Positions 8,346 to 17,074 of a stretch of DNA of 45,918 nucleotides are shown here, in pieces (position 1 is the first letter of the stretch; the number at the start of each line of letters is the position of its first letter). Position numbers and translations under genes: made by a program. The stretch is taken from NCBI GenBank assembly GCA_029238935.1, contig JAQZBN010000028.1:1-45918 (forward strand), in the 5' to 3' direction. The notes under the pieces were generated by a model, which saw only the letters and a list, made by a program, of their open reading frames with translations, was not told the origin of the DNA and did no database searches. This DNA comes from Herbinix sp. Its GTDB lineage: Bacteria > Bacillota > Clostridia > Lachnospirales > Lachnospiraceae.

Positions 8346-10607
8346 TTACCGACCTATCTTGGGAAATTCCAGGAGTACTTTGAACAAGTCACCGTCTAGG
8401 ACAATGTGAAATTTTCCTCCCTGAAGTTCAGCAAAACTTTTTACTATAGCAAGACCTAGGCCGGAACCGTCGGTATTTCTTGCTTTATCGCCGCGAACAA
8501 ACCGTTCACTGATTTCATCGGCTTTAAAATCCAGTTCTGCTGCAGAGGTATTTTTCACCGTAATTGTTACCGTTTCCGAATTCGTTAATATGTCAATATA
8601 GGCTCTGGAATAGGGCATCGCATATTTTATTATATTAACAATCAGATTTTCAAAGATTCGGTAGGTTTTCTCGCTATCCAACCGTAAGATTATCTTTTCA
8701 TCTGGATAATTTGTCCTAAGTTCGACCTTTGATTCAGAAAGTTTATCATTTAATTCAAGTATTACCTGTTTGATCAGTGATACCAGGTCAATCTCGACCA
8801 GATTAAGGTTTACTGTATTGCTGCTGGCTTTACTGATTTCGAAGAGGTCCTCTATTAATCGTTTTAACCGTTGTGATTTATTGTCCAAAGTATTAATATA
8901 CATCCTCCGCTCTTCTTCGGTAACATTCTCTTCCTTTAACAGATTAACATAGGTAATGATTGCCGTAAGGGGTGTCTTTAAATCATGGGATACATTGGTG
9001 ATCAGCTCGGTCTTCATCTTCTGGCTCTTCATCTCTTCCTCTACTGCCAGTCGAAAGCCTTTTTGAACCTTATTCAGTTCCTCCTTCATTGGCTCAAATA
9101 CACCCAAGTTTTCATCGATGTCTACCTCAAGATTTCCTTCTGCCATCTTATTGGTTGCTTGTAATAAAATCATATATTTCTTCTTGATATCATTACTGTA
9201 TTTCCGTAGTAAAAAGAATAAGATTATCGTATAAGGAATTAAAATAGCAATACCGATAAACCAAATACTACACAATAGGAATAGTATAACAAAATTAACA
9301 GATAGAATTTTGATGATCGCTTTATTGGTAGGGTCAGTCAAATCAATATCGGATAAGGAAGTAAACATACTTTTTGTTTTTCTCCAAAGAGACCGAAATA
9401 ACTTAACAAATAATATTTTTTCCTTATAATATCTGATGGGACCTAAAGTGATCACCTGACGCATGGACAACACAATAAGATAACAAATACCAAAAATCAG
9501 CATCCAAACTATATAATTAATGACAATGATTAAGCTTTGTTGAACCCATGCCGGAATGATGGAATAATTTGTTCCAGATATCTGATTTCCAGAAGCAGTT
9601 TCATAAGCAATTTGAACTACTGACTCAAAGGAGGAAGTTAATAATAGAACTCCCAATAAGTTAACCTCTAAGGGGATTCTAGTAGATATTCCTGTTCCGA
9701 TTTGCAACGATTTCTTAAAGGGAAGAAAAATTCCCACTACGATTATCAGAATAATAAACATTGCATATAAATCGATAAATCCACCGTTACGAAAGCTCCA
9801 GGTATTCATCCACTGCGTATCTTGTTGTATCCAGGAATCACGATAGAAATCCTCACCTGTGGAAGCATAGATGATTGTGACATTGGATGGCGCTTTAATC
9901 TGCTCATAATACCAGTTCTTAACGTTATTTAAATCCTCTTGAAATAAATTCTTATTTAACTCTAATGTCTGCAGCAAATCCACTTTCTCTTCCTCTAGCC
10001 CATAGAAATAGGGAATAGTTAGAACTCCCTCTTCGTTGTATTGAAATACCGCGTAAAAGGTTAGTTCCTTCTTTAATTTCTCCGCTAGATCGGTATTGTC
10101 CAGAAGCATCTCCAAATGATTAATTGTATTGGTCTCAATTTTGCCGGTGGAATTGTCAATGATTGCATAATTCAAAGGATATTGCATCAAAGTACTTTGA
10201 TAGAAATTATGATACCAGCTATCCATCATATTACTGAAGTTATTACGAAATTCATCTGCATAACTATAGAACTCTTCTTCATTTTCCTTCTCCATCTCCA
10301 TGAGATTTTGAGGTAAGTAAACTTCAGAAGCAGACATTTCTTGACTGTTCTTACTCTGTAACAACTCCCAATATAGAATATAATTCCCACGATATATGTT
10401 TTGTAGGAAGGAAACCTTATCATTTTCCAGCTCTAATTCATAAATACTGGTATTACCCTGATTCTTTAACTTGTGCAGATAGTCTTTCGAGTTCCTAAGG
10501 ATTGGTTGATATAGTAGTATCATACTAACCGATAGGACCGTGAGTAACATAAAACCAAGTACGTAGCCAAATAATTTATTATTGTTTTTCAATTTTGTAT
10601 CCAACAC
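8346..10607 (-). CDS. Polytopic sensor histidine kinase
   Basis: A 753-residue kinase, much longer than usual. TM1 lies at about 14-33, then a large extracytoplasmic domain (35-275). A group of further membrane segments follows (about 279-296, 315-335, 358-382, 432-468), then a linker (485-525). The HisKA domain has His541 in TNVSHDLKTPLTAIITY, and the HATPase has N box NLIVNIIKYA (654-663) and G2 box DGSGLGLA (713-720). A clear DxGxG G1 box is not obvious: the corresponding stretch reads VKNTSAAELDF, as in some VanS-like kinases. The gene starts with GTG and overlaps its regulator by 29 bp; AAGGTGG lies 6 nt upstream. A strong terminator follows. Signal unknown. Confidence 0.92.
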   Translation of the reverse strand: MLDTKLKNNNKLFGYVLGFMLLTVLSVSMILLYQPILRNSKDYLHKLKNQGNTSIYELELENDKVSFLQNIYRGNYILYWELLQSKNSQEMSASEVYLPQNLMEMEKENEEEFYSYADEFRNNFSNMMDSWYHNFYQSTLMQYPLNYAIIDNSTGKIETNTINHLEMLLDNTDLAEKLKKELTFYAVFQYNEEGVLTIPYFYGLEEEKVDLLQTLELNKNLFQEDLNNVKNWYYEQIKAPSNVTIIYASTGEDFYRDSWIQQDTQWMNTWSFRNGGFIDLYAMFIILIIVVGIFLPFKKSLQIGTGISTRIPLEVNLLGVLLLTSSFESVVQIAYETASGNQISGTNYSIIPAWVQQSLIIVINYIVWMLIFGICYLIVLSMRQVITLGPIRYYKEKILFVKLFRSLWRKTKSMFTSLSDIDLTDPTNKAIIKILSVNFVILFLLCSIWFIGIAILIPYTIILFFLLRKYSNDIKKKYMILLQATNKMAEGNLEVDIDENLGVFEPMKEELNKVQKGFRLAVEEEMKSQKMKTELITNVSHDLKTPLTAIITYVNLLKEENVTEEERRMYINTLDNKSQRLKRLIEDLFEISKASSNTVNLNLVEIDLVSLIKQVILELNDKLSESKVELRTNYPDEKIILRLDSEKTYRIFENLIVNIIKYAMPYSRAYIDILTNSETVTITVKNTSAAELDFKADEISERFVRGDKARNTDGSGLGLAIVKSFAELQGGKFHIVLDGDLFKVLLEFPKIGR

Positions 10608-11280
10608 CCCACACCACCTTCAAATATTTTGGATCTTTCGGATTGATTTCTATTTTTTCTCTTATATTTCTAACATGAACCATAATGGTATCTGTCCCGA
10701 CTGCACGTTCGTTCCATACTCTTTCATAAATCTCATCTGCAGAAAATACTCTGCCGGGATGCTTCATCAATAAGGCAAGTATCTTAAATTCCATTGGAGT
10801 TACTTTGACCGGATTTCCATCTACCATCACCTGTACCGTATTTTCATTTAATTCGAGGCCACCGATGGTATAGACATTGTCTTCTCCTTTTTGCCCCATT
10901 ACACTTAAATATTTTGAATATCTTCGTAACTGCGAATTTACCCGGGCTAATAGTTCCATTGGGGCGAACGGTTTTGTAACATAATCATCTGCACCAATGT
11001 TAAGTCCTGTAATCTTATCGATATCTTCTGATTTAGCGGTCAGCATGATCACCGGAAATTCGTATTTTTCCCTAAGCTTCATCGTCATGGTGATTCCGTC
11101 CATCTTAGGCATCATGATATCTACGATTGCCAGATGGATTTCATCTTGTTCTATCACTGCTAAACCTTCTAATCCATTGGAAGCTTTGTATACGGTATAT
11201 CCCTGGTTCTTCAAATAAATTCCCAGACCATCTAATATTTCTTTGTCATCCTCTACCACTAAAACATGATACGATTCCAT
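10579..11280 (-). CDS. OmpR/PhoB-family response regulator (second pair)
   Basis: A 233-residue regulator. The receiver (1-118) contains E10-D11-D12, phosphorylation site Asp54 in IVDIMMPKMDG, Thr in MLTAKS and Lys in VTKPF. The winged-helix domain (about 130-230) ends DTIMVHVRNIREKIE...WGVGYKIEK. AGGAGG sits 5 nt before the ATG at 11280. The region upstream lacks the 11-bp ATCATA repeats found at 5260 and 8227, so this pair probably has a different target site. It resembles the VanR/SaeR-like regulators of Firmicutes; the target genes cannot be named. Confidence 0.94.
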   Translation of the reverse strand: MESYHVLVVEDDKEILDGLGIYLKNQGYTVYKASNGLEGLAVIEQDEIHLAIVDIMMPKMDGITMTMKLREKYEFPVIMLTAKSEDIDKITGLNIGADDYVTKPFAPMELLARVNSQLRRYSKYLSVMGQKGEDNVYTIGGLELNENTVQVMVDGNPVKVTPMEFKILALLMKHPGRVFSADEIYERVWNERAVGTDTIMVHVRNIREKIEINPKDPKYLKVVWGVGYKIEKQ

Positions 11281-11422
11281 TGGTTCCTCCTGATATCATC
11301 AAACTTAAATAATCAGTCTGATCTACTTTACTATCCTTTTTAACTTCAATTTCAATTTCTTTCTTCTTTTCTTCTTTGCTTTTTCTTCTTTCGTATTACT
11401 TTTGGCTTTTTGACTTTATCTT

Positions 11423-11539
11423 TTACTTTTTCGTTTCTCTTCTTATCTGCTTTATCTTCATCAAATCATATCCAACAATTATTCTCATTATAGCTTGCAT
11501 CAAATGTTTCAGCAATGCAGATTTCATGAGTTTATTCAT
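11423..11539 (-). CDS. Possible 38-residue basic small protein in a purine-rich intergenic region
   Basis: ATG at 11539 is preceded by GAGGAG only 3 nt away, followed by 38 codons: MNKLMKSALLKHLMQAIMRI, then a lysine/arginine-rich end and TAA at 11423. Beyond the stop a different frame stays open with a D/E/K/R-rich stretch (DEDKADKKRNEKVKDK...) up to about 11350. It could be a real amphipathic peptide, the frameshifted remains of a longer basic protein, or chance within polypurine DNA. The rest of 11281-11570 is polypurine on the minus strand. A weak promoter for the regulator at 11280 (TTGAAA, 16 nt, TAGTAA) may lie there. Confidence 0.25.
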   Translation of the reverse strand: MNKLMKSALLKHLMQAIMRIIVGYDLMKIKQIRRETKK

Positions 11540-11570
11540 ATTCTCCTCAATATTACCATATAGTATTGTT

Positions 11571-12176
11571 TTACCATTTAAATCCTTTCGTTAACTCTTC
11601 CGCATTCTTAAGTTCCTCAGCACTTATTCTACCAAAATACTCCACCTGGGCAATTACCTTAGAAAAGGGAAGGGGTATCACATAATGATCCCACCGATGC
11701 TTGAGCCTGATCACTCTGGAATATTTAAAATGAATATAACATAGCGGCTTGTTGGCCTCCTTAGCTAGTAAGAGAATCAGCTTCTTCGGTTCATGAAGTG
11801 GCCCAAGGGGACCATCGAGTGCTGCTGCCAGGATAAAACCCTCCTCTTTACCAGCTTCGATCAGACTTCGAAAGAATGGCCGCATTCCGAAACCATCCGG
11901 TATACGAATTGCCTTTGCTCCATAGTGTTTTAGCATATGCTCAATACTGTTTCCTCTTCGATCAGCTGTTACAATTACCCTGATCCCAGTATGCTTTTTG
12001 CTTAACTGCCTTAAAATAAATTGCATGCAATAGCTGTCACCATGCCAAAAACCAATCATAGAATCATCTGATATTACATCCATATCTCTTATTTCAATAT
12101 GACTCGTTTTCCTTACAAGACTAAGATAAAGCAGAAAGATGGTTCCCAATAGATGATCAGATGATTTTATTTTCAT
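11571..12176 (-). CDS. DUF374 / lysophospholipid acyltransferase-like protein
   Basis: About 201 residues from the ATG at 12176; an in-frame TTG at 12188 has its purine-rich site too close to serve as a start. The motif FWHGDSY near residue 45 matches the family's histidine block, VIVTADRRGNSIEHML follows, and AAALDGPLGPLHEP (about 132-145) matches the DGPRGP signature of DUF374 proteins, here with Leu in place of Arg. Members are membrane-associated and thought to transfer acyl chains in envelope lipid synthesis. The gene overlaps the glycosyltransferase by 20 bp, so the two are probably translated together and may act on the same glycolipid. The substrate is inferred only. Confidence 0.8.
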   Translation of the reverse strand: MKIKSSDHLLGTIFLLYLSLVRKTSHIEIRDMDVISDDSMIGFWHGDSYCMQFILRQLSKKHTGIRVIVTADRRGNSIEHMLKHYGAKAIRIPDGFGMRPFFRSLIEAGKEEGFILAAALDGPLGPLHEPKKLILLLAKEANKPLCYIHFKYSRVIRLKHRWDHYVIPLPFSKVIAQVEYFGRISAEELKNAEELTKGFKW

Positions 12177-13383
12177 AAACCGGTTCAACCTCTTTTTGTA
12201 TTAAAATGCTCTGATAACAGCGTATTGCCTTGGTAGCTTGATAAGTTTCTAGATATCTGTAAGCTTCTTCAACTGATTTTTCACTCATTTGGTCCCTAAT
12301 TTGCTTGTGATTCAAAAGATATTCTAGCCTTTCCATATAATGTTCCATCTTCTTCTCAGTTCGGTATCCAGTTATCCCATCATTCACCAAATCACACACT
12401 CCGCTTCCATCCAGAGCAACTATCGGGAGTCCTGCAGCCATGGCTTCCAATAGTACAATCCCTTGAGTTTCTGATTGCGAGGCAAATAAAAATAAATCGC
12501 AGGAGTGATAATAATCCCTTAGATCCTCATGGGGTATACTTCCGGTAAACACTACATTCTCTTCTAAACCAAGTTCTATGGTTTGTTTTATCAATGTTGC
12601 TTTCTCGCTCCCATCCCCGATCAGAAGCAAACAAAAACAATCCCCTCTCCTTTCCTTTAGAATCTTCATCGCTTGTAATAGAAATCCAATGTTTTTTTCC
12701 TTCTCCAACCTCGATACAGTACAAAATAAATACATTTCCTTCTGACGATATTGATTACAGATTTCATTTACCCTGTAGTTATCATAAGTGAAATCATCCT
12801 CCAAAATCCCGGTTGGCATCACTTCAACCATTGTTTTCGTTCCATGGGCCACCAAATATTTCTTCATCCCCGGCGTAGGAGCAAATACTAAGTCACAATG
12901 GTTCGTATAAATACGGTTATGAAACTCTACCACCTTCTCACAAGATCGATAGATACCACGAAGCATTTTAGCTCGATTCCCATAACTTTGAAGTCTCTCC
13001 AGAGGTGCTATATAGTGAAGATACTGCTCATACCTGGTATGATAGGTAAATACCACAGGAATATGATATTTTTTTCCAAGATATATTGCTGTATGGCCGA
13101 CCATCATCGGATGATGGACATGAATGATGTCGAAGTTCATATCCTGAAAAGTCCTTTTAATGACAGGGTCTAAGAGGTCCGGTATCATAAATTCGCCCTT
13201 ACCCATCTTCCTCTTAATACGATACCGGATTACCCAGGGATCCTCCTCCACCTTACTATACTCTGGAGCAAATACATAAACTTCATGACCAAGCTCCCTA
13301 AGACCATCCGAAAGACGTTCGATCGATATTGGTACACCTCCTATAAAGGGTTTATAATTATTCGTAAGCATAGCAATCCGCAT
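12157..13383 (-). CDS. GT4 glycosyltransferase, diacylglycerol glucosyltransferase type
   Basis: About 408 residues. The N-terminal domain starts MRIAMLTNNYKPFIGGVPIS with the glycine-rich acceptor loop, contains HVHHPMMVGH, and has FTYHTRYEQYLHY, a signature-like stretch of Firmicute 1,2-diacylglycerol 3-glucosyltransferases. The C-terminal donor domain carries the GT4 EX7E motif in SETQGIVLLEAMAAG. The frame is open to 13404, but AGGAGGG 7 nt before the ATG at 13383 decides the start. The product should make glucosyl-diacylglycerol at the inner membrane face, a membrane glycolipid and possible lipoteichoic acid anchor; an LtaS-like gene lies 8 kb away. Mannosyl or other specificity cannot be excluded. 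Confidence 0.85.
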   Translation of the reverse strand: MRIAMLTNNYKPFIGGVPISIERLSDGLRELGHEVYVFAPEYSKVEEDPWVIRYRIKRKMGKGEFMIPDLLDPVIKRTFQDMNFDIIHVHHPMMVGHTAIYLGKKYHIPVVFTYHTRYEQYLHYIAPLERLQSYGNRAKMLRGIYRSCEKVVEFHNRIYTNHCDLVFAPTPGMKKYLVAHGTKTMVEVMPTGILEDDFTYDNYRVNEICNQYRQKEMYLFCTVSRLEKEKNIGFLLQAMKILKERRGDCFCLLLIGDGSEKATLIKQTIELGLEENVVFTGSIPHEDLRDYYHSCDLFLFASQSETQGIVLLEAMAAGLPIVALDGSGVCDLVNDGITGYRTEKKMEHYMERLEYLLNHKQIRDQMSEKSVEEAYRYLETYQATKAIRCYQSILIQKEVEPVYENKII

Positions 13384-13398
13384 TCGATATCCCTCCTG

Positions 13399-13631
13399 AA
13401 TCAAACTTATAACAAAACAAACTTATCGTAAATTAACATATATCCAAATCAAACTTACAGTGAAATCAAACATACATCCAAATTACTCTTATAGTAAAAT
13501 CAAACACATATCTAAATTACTCTTATAGTAAAATCAAACACATATCTAAATTACTCTTTAGTAAAATCAAACACATATCCAAATTACTCTTATAACTAAA
13601 TCAGATCTATATCAAAATCAAGCTTATAGCA
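13399..13631. repeat. Array of about seven 32-35-bp tandem repeats at the dedA-glycosyltransferase junction
   Basis: Head-to-tail units at 13399-13430, 13430-13462, 13463-13496, 13497-13530, 13531-13563, 13564-13598 and 13599-13631. The four central units are nearly identical: they share AAATCAAACA at the start and AAATTACTCTT near the middle. The outer units are increasingly degenerate. One unit lacks a TA pair and one has an extra base. The last copy overlaps the final codons and stop of dedA, and the first abuts the ribosome binding site of the glycosyltransferase. There are no unique spacers, so this is not a CRISPR array. Confidence 0.9.
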
Positions 13632-14133
13632 AAACCTGTAATACTGACTCACCAAAGATAAAACCTAATCCTACAAAGACTCCATTCCAAACCATAATTC
13701 CCAAGACCGAATAAATGGTATAGCCAATAAAATTTAACTTTAAAACACCGGCTGGGATAGAGATAATTGTTCTCACCATAGGTATTAACTTTCCTACAAA
13801 AACCGATAGATACCCCATTTTTAATAATCGCTCCATCGTTCTATCAATCAATTCCTTTTGCTTCGGAAACTTCTTTACATACTTTTTAAGCAGAAACTCT
13901 CCTCCGATCCTTCCCAAAAAATACAGAACCCAGCTTCCACAAAGTCCAGCCAAAACTGATAGTAAGAAGGCTGTGATAAATCCAATCTTTCCTTGAGATG
14001 CCCATATTCCTGCCATGGGCATTATAATCCCTGCGGGAAATCCCGGTAGATTTAAATATTCCAAGAATACAATGAGGAATATGGCAAAGGCTCCGTATTG
14101 CTGAAGATAATCCGTCATTACTTGAATGTTCAT
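13624..14133 (-). CDS. DedA-family membrane protein
   Basis: A 169-residue polytopic protein of the DedA/SNARE-associated (VTT domain) family, slightly shorter than the usual 190-220. It has the family stretches FLEYLNLPGFPAGIIMPMAGI near the N-terminus, GSWVLYFLGRIGG (about 66-78), and FVGKLIPMVRTIISIPAG (about 112-129) with the conserved arginine and proline. Family members are undecaprenyl-phosphate or phospholipid flippases. AAGGATGAG stands about 6 nt before the ATG at 14133. It is upstream of the glycosyltransferase and DUF374 genes on the same strand, suggesting a lipid-handling operon, although the 240-bp repeat array separates them. Confidence 0.88.
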   Translation of the reverse strand: MNIQVMTDYLQQYGAFAIFLIVFLEYLNLPGFPAGIIMPMAGIWASQGKIGFITAFLLSVLAGLCGSWVLYFLGRIGGEFLLKKYVKKFPKQKELIDRTMERLLKMGYLSVFVGKLIPMVRTIISIPAGVLKLNFIGYTIYSVLGIMVWNGVFVGLGFIFGESVLQVLL

Positions 14134-14280
14134 GTTTTCTCATCCTTTTTCGATAGCATTTTATTTTCATTTTTTCTACTCCTAGTCATATATGATTTAT
14201 TTCGATGGCAAGCTAGATTTCATTTCTCTGCCCTCTGTAACACTTTCTTTTAAGTTGTTAAGATGATTATATAGAATAAA

Positions 14281-14340
14281 ACGAAAGAACAACTGAAGAG
14301 AAAACGAAAGAATTTCTTAAGATGCTTTCGTACTTAAGAA
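14281..14340. other. ACGAAAGAA repeats and palindrome in the dedA upstream region
   Basis: The 369-bp gap 14134-14502 holds no gene. Within it ACGAAAGAA occurs at 14281 and 14304, and its complement CTTTCGT at 14326. TTCTTAAG (14314-14321) and CTTAAGAA (14333-14340) form an inverted repeat with a 19-bp centre-to-centre distance. This may be an operator for dedA, which starts at 14133. No protein can be assigned. Confidence 0.3.
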
Positions 14341-14342
14341 TC

Positions 14343-14377
14343 AAAAAAGACAGATCCGTCTAGAATCTGTCTTTTTT
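14343..14377. terminator. Bidirectional Rho-independent terminator after the M42 peptidase gene
   Basis: AAAAAAGACAGAT (14343-14355) and ATCTGTCTTTTTT (14365-14377) form a perfect 13-bp inverted repeat with a 9-nt loop and T tracts on both strands. On the minus strand it lies about 125 nt after the peptidase stop. Confidence 0.9.
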
Positions 14378-14502
14378 CATCATTTTATTGCAATTCATCC
14401 CTATGGTTATGAATTCAGCGGATAAAAGCTGTTACTAAATTGTATTTAAACAGCGTTACCTTAATCTATTCGAATACTACGATTGGGTATTATGTCTTAA
14501 GT

Positions 14503-15582
14503 TTAGAAGCTTTTTATCGTATCCTCATCTAATACTTTCAAAATCTCCACGGCCAGTTTTACTGCATTTTCATAATCAAAATACGTAGAAATTCCATAAT
14601 GGGTGTGAGCATATCTTACCGGAATGCCGATGACAATCGTAGGCACCCCTTCATTGGATAGATGAATGGATGCTCCATTGGTTGAACCTGCTGCACGAAC
14701 TGCATCCTGTACTGTAATATTATTCTTTTCAGCCATATCAAGAGCAAATCTCTGGTATCGTGGATTTGTGATCATTCTGGAATCAATGTGCCGAAGCATT
14801 GGACCTTTTTTTAACGCAGTCTGAATCTCATAAGTAGCAACGCAGGTATCATCTGCAGGACAGCCCTCGAATACAATTGCTAGATCCGGCTTTATTACTC
14901 TGGAGGTAACCACAGCACCTCTGGCACCGACTTCCTCCTGGGATGCAATTCCAGCTACTACATCAATAGCAAGATCCTGCCCTTGAAGTTCCTTTAAGGT
15001 ACTAATAACAGACGCACAGCCAAGACGATTGTCAAACCCTTTTCCTATCATAAGATCATGTTGCTCGATATATTCAAATTCAACGCAAGGGATGATCGGC
15101 TCTCCAATTCTAATCTTAAAATCCTGTATCGCTTCTTCCTTCGAAGATGCTCCAACATCCACTGTTATCTGCTTAATCTCTAATGCTGCTTTTCTTTCCT
15201 GCTCACTCATATAATGAGGTGGTGTACTGGCCACAATACCAGGGATGTATTTTCCTTCTGCGGTTCTTACCCATACTTTGTGTGCCGGGATGTTATGAGT
15301 TACCCAGCCTCCAATCGGGATAATCTGTAACGTACCGTTTGGCTTTACCGCTTGAACCATAAAACCTACTTCATCGCTATGAGCATCCAACTGGATGACA
15401 GGACGATGACCGGTATTGTTGTTTCGATAAATATACAGATTACGTAACGAATCCTCCTTGATGGTACCTAAACCATCACTATATTTTCGAATTGCATCCA
15501 CTGCTTCATCCTCAAATCCCGAGATTCCATAAGCATTTGAAAAGTCAGAAATCATTTTTAAAGTACTTTGCTTGTCCATCAT
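14503..15582 (-). CDS. M42-family metallo-aminopeptidase
   Basis: About 359 residues, the typical length for M42 glutamyl/leucyl aminopeptidases (PepA/FrvX/tetrahedral aminopeptidases). Motifs: LDAHSDEVGFMV (first metal histidine), GKGFDNRLGC (bridging Asp), ASQEEVGARGA (catalytic Glu and metal Glu), IVFEGCPADD (metal Asp/Glu region) and a C-terminal RYAHTHYGIS histidine. It should be a cytoplasmic dinuclear metal exopeptidase that trims peptides, assembling as a dodecamer. The frame is open to 15627, but AAAGGG with 8 nt spacing fits the third in-frame ATG at 15582; 15588 is the alternative. No linked peptide transporter is present, so a housekeeping role is likely. Confidence 0.88.
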   Translation of the reverse strand: MMDKQSTLKMISDFSNAYGISGFEDEAVDAIRKYSDGLGTIKEDSLRNLYIYRNNNTGHRPVIQLDAHSDEVGFMVQAVKPNGTLQIIPIGGWVTHNIPAHKVWVRTAEGKYIPGIVASTPPHYMSEQERKAALEIKQITVDVGASSKEEAIQDFKIRIGEPIIPCVEFEYIEQHDLMIGKGFDNRLGCASVISTLKELQGQDLAIDVVAGIASQEEVGARGAVVTSRVIKPDLAIVFEGCPADDTCVATYEIQTALKKGPMLRHIDSRMITNPRYQRFALDMAEKNNITVQDAVRAAGSTNGASIHLSNEGVPTIVIGIPVRYAHTHYGISTYFDYENAVKLAVEILKVLDEDTIKSF

Positions 15583-15727
15583 TTTCATTTCCCTTTCCAG
15601 GAGTATTAAATTATTATACTCCCACATTTATTGTTTTATTTTCATTATATAAAGATACATTTGGATATTCAATCGCTGTGAGAAATTTTTCTAACTAAGG
15701 AAATTGTATAATAAAATTTTATTTTAT

Positions 15728-17074
15728 TTATTCTGATTTTAGCAAATGATGTATCCTGTAATAATACATCACCATTAATAGTACTTCCGCACCAGTCCAA
15801 GCTGCAACCTCAGCAAAATACAAACCCCATTCTCCAATTAGTTTCGGTAGTATTAGGATAATGGATATTCTCATGATCAATTCAACAATCCCCGATATCA
15901 TCGGAGTAATGGTATCTCCCATGCCTTGTAAAGCGGAACGATACAGATGCAGTAAATACAATACAAATAATAAAACTGCCATCGTATTTAAATACCGATG
16001 AGCAACGACAATTACTGCTTCCACCTCAGATGGCTCTCCTGAAATAAAGAGTGCTACAATCAAACGTCCAAAAATCAGCATGATAAAGGAAATCACAGCG
16101 GAGGTTACGACTGCCATAATGCAACCGGCTCGAATACCTTCTTTAATTCTATGATATTTTTTTGCACCAAGATTTTGCCCTGCAAAGGTAGAGGCTGAAT
16201 ACCCATAGGATGATGCTGCGATTTCCAATAATCCATATAATTTATTCGTTGCTGTAAAGCCTGCTACATAGATGAACCCAAATCCATTAATCACATATTG
16301 TACCACAAGTCCACCGATTGCTATGATGGTGTTCTGGAAAGCTGTAGGTGCTCCTAACAGTAAGATATTCTTAAGCATCCTAAACTGTGGCTTCCAATCC
16401 TCTTTCCGTAGTTTAAGGATGGATATTTTACGTACCACAGAATAGCAAAATACACAAGATATCAATTGGGCGATTACGGTAGCGTAAGCAGCACCTGCAA
16501 TCCCCCAATGAAATACCACTACAAATAAGGTATCTAATACTACATTAACAAAGGATGCGATGATCATCGCATAGAGAGGTGTCTTACTGTCGCCTAATGC
16601 TCTTAAAATAGCAGATAAGGTATTATACGCCATGATGACAGGAACACCTGCATAGGTTACCCTCATATAGATTATAGCTAAATCCACTATATTTTCCGGA
16701 GTATTTAAGAAAATAAGCATAGGTCTAGCCAATGCTTGACTAAATATCAACATTCCCAGGGCAAATAGAACAGCCAATAATGTAGACATCGTAACTGATC
16801 TTCTTAATCCCTCTTTATCATCTGCACCAAATCTTTGTGCAATTATAATCGAAAACCCTTGTGTAAACCCAACAATTGTTCCTAATACCAACCAATTAAA
16901 CCATTCGGAGGCTCCTAGAGCTGCCAGTGCTTCTACTCCCAATACCTGTCCGACTACAAATGTATCTACTATAGTATACATTTGCTGAAACACATTACCA
17001 AACATCAAAGGCAATGCAAAACCAAACATCAATCTACCCGGTTTTCCATATGTCATATCTTTTGTTCTTGCCAT
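15728..17074 (-). CDS. MATE-family multidrug/toxin efflux transporter
   Basis: About 448 residues beginning MARTKDMTYGKPGRLMFGFA, with twelve predicted membrane segments in two homologous halves. Family features include PLMFGNVFQQMYTIVDTFVVGQVLG in TM1, ALGASEWFNWL, ALGDSKTPLYAMIIASFVNVVLDTLFV and the second-half GAPTAFQN and GQNLGAKKYHRIKEGI stretches. It exports cationic compounds in exchange for sodium or protons. A GTG 15 bp further upstream is in frame but lacks a ribosome binding site; GTGGGG precedes the ATG at 17074. It is probably monocistronic. No drug-responsive riboswitch was recognised in the leader. Confidence 0.92.
   Translation of the reverse strand: MARTKDMTYGKPGRLMFGFALPLMFGNVFQQMYTIVDTFVVGQVLGVEALAALGASEWFNWLVLGTIVGFTQGFSIIIAQRFGADDKEGLRRSVTMSTLLAVLFALGMLIFSQALARPMLIFLNTPENIVDLAIIYMRVTYAGVPVIMAYNTLSAILRALGDSKTPLYAMIIASFVNVVLDTLFVVVFHWGIAGAAYATVIAQLISCVFCYSVVRKISILKLRKEDWKPQFRMLKNILLLGAPTAFQNTIIAIGGLVVQYVINGFGFIYVAGFTATNKLYGLLEIAASSYGYSASTFAGQNLGAKKYHRIKEGIRAGCIMAVVTSAVISFIMLIFGRLIVALFISGEPSEVEAVIVVAHRYLNTMAVLLFVLYLLHLYRSALQGMGDTITPMISGIVELIMRISIILILPKLIGEWGLYFAEVAAWTGAEVLLMVMYYYRIHHLLKSE

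Noticed and set aside
13399..13631. The 34-bp array as a CRISPR
   Set aside because: Units are directly adjacent with no variable spacers and are slightly different in length; no cas gene lies nearby.
13886..14170. 94-codon minus-strand frame overlapping dedA
   Set aside because: It overlaps a clear DedA gene in another frame and begins without a ribosome binding site.
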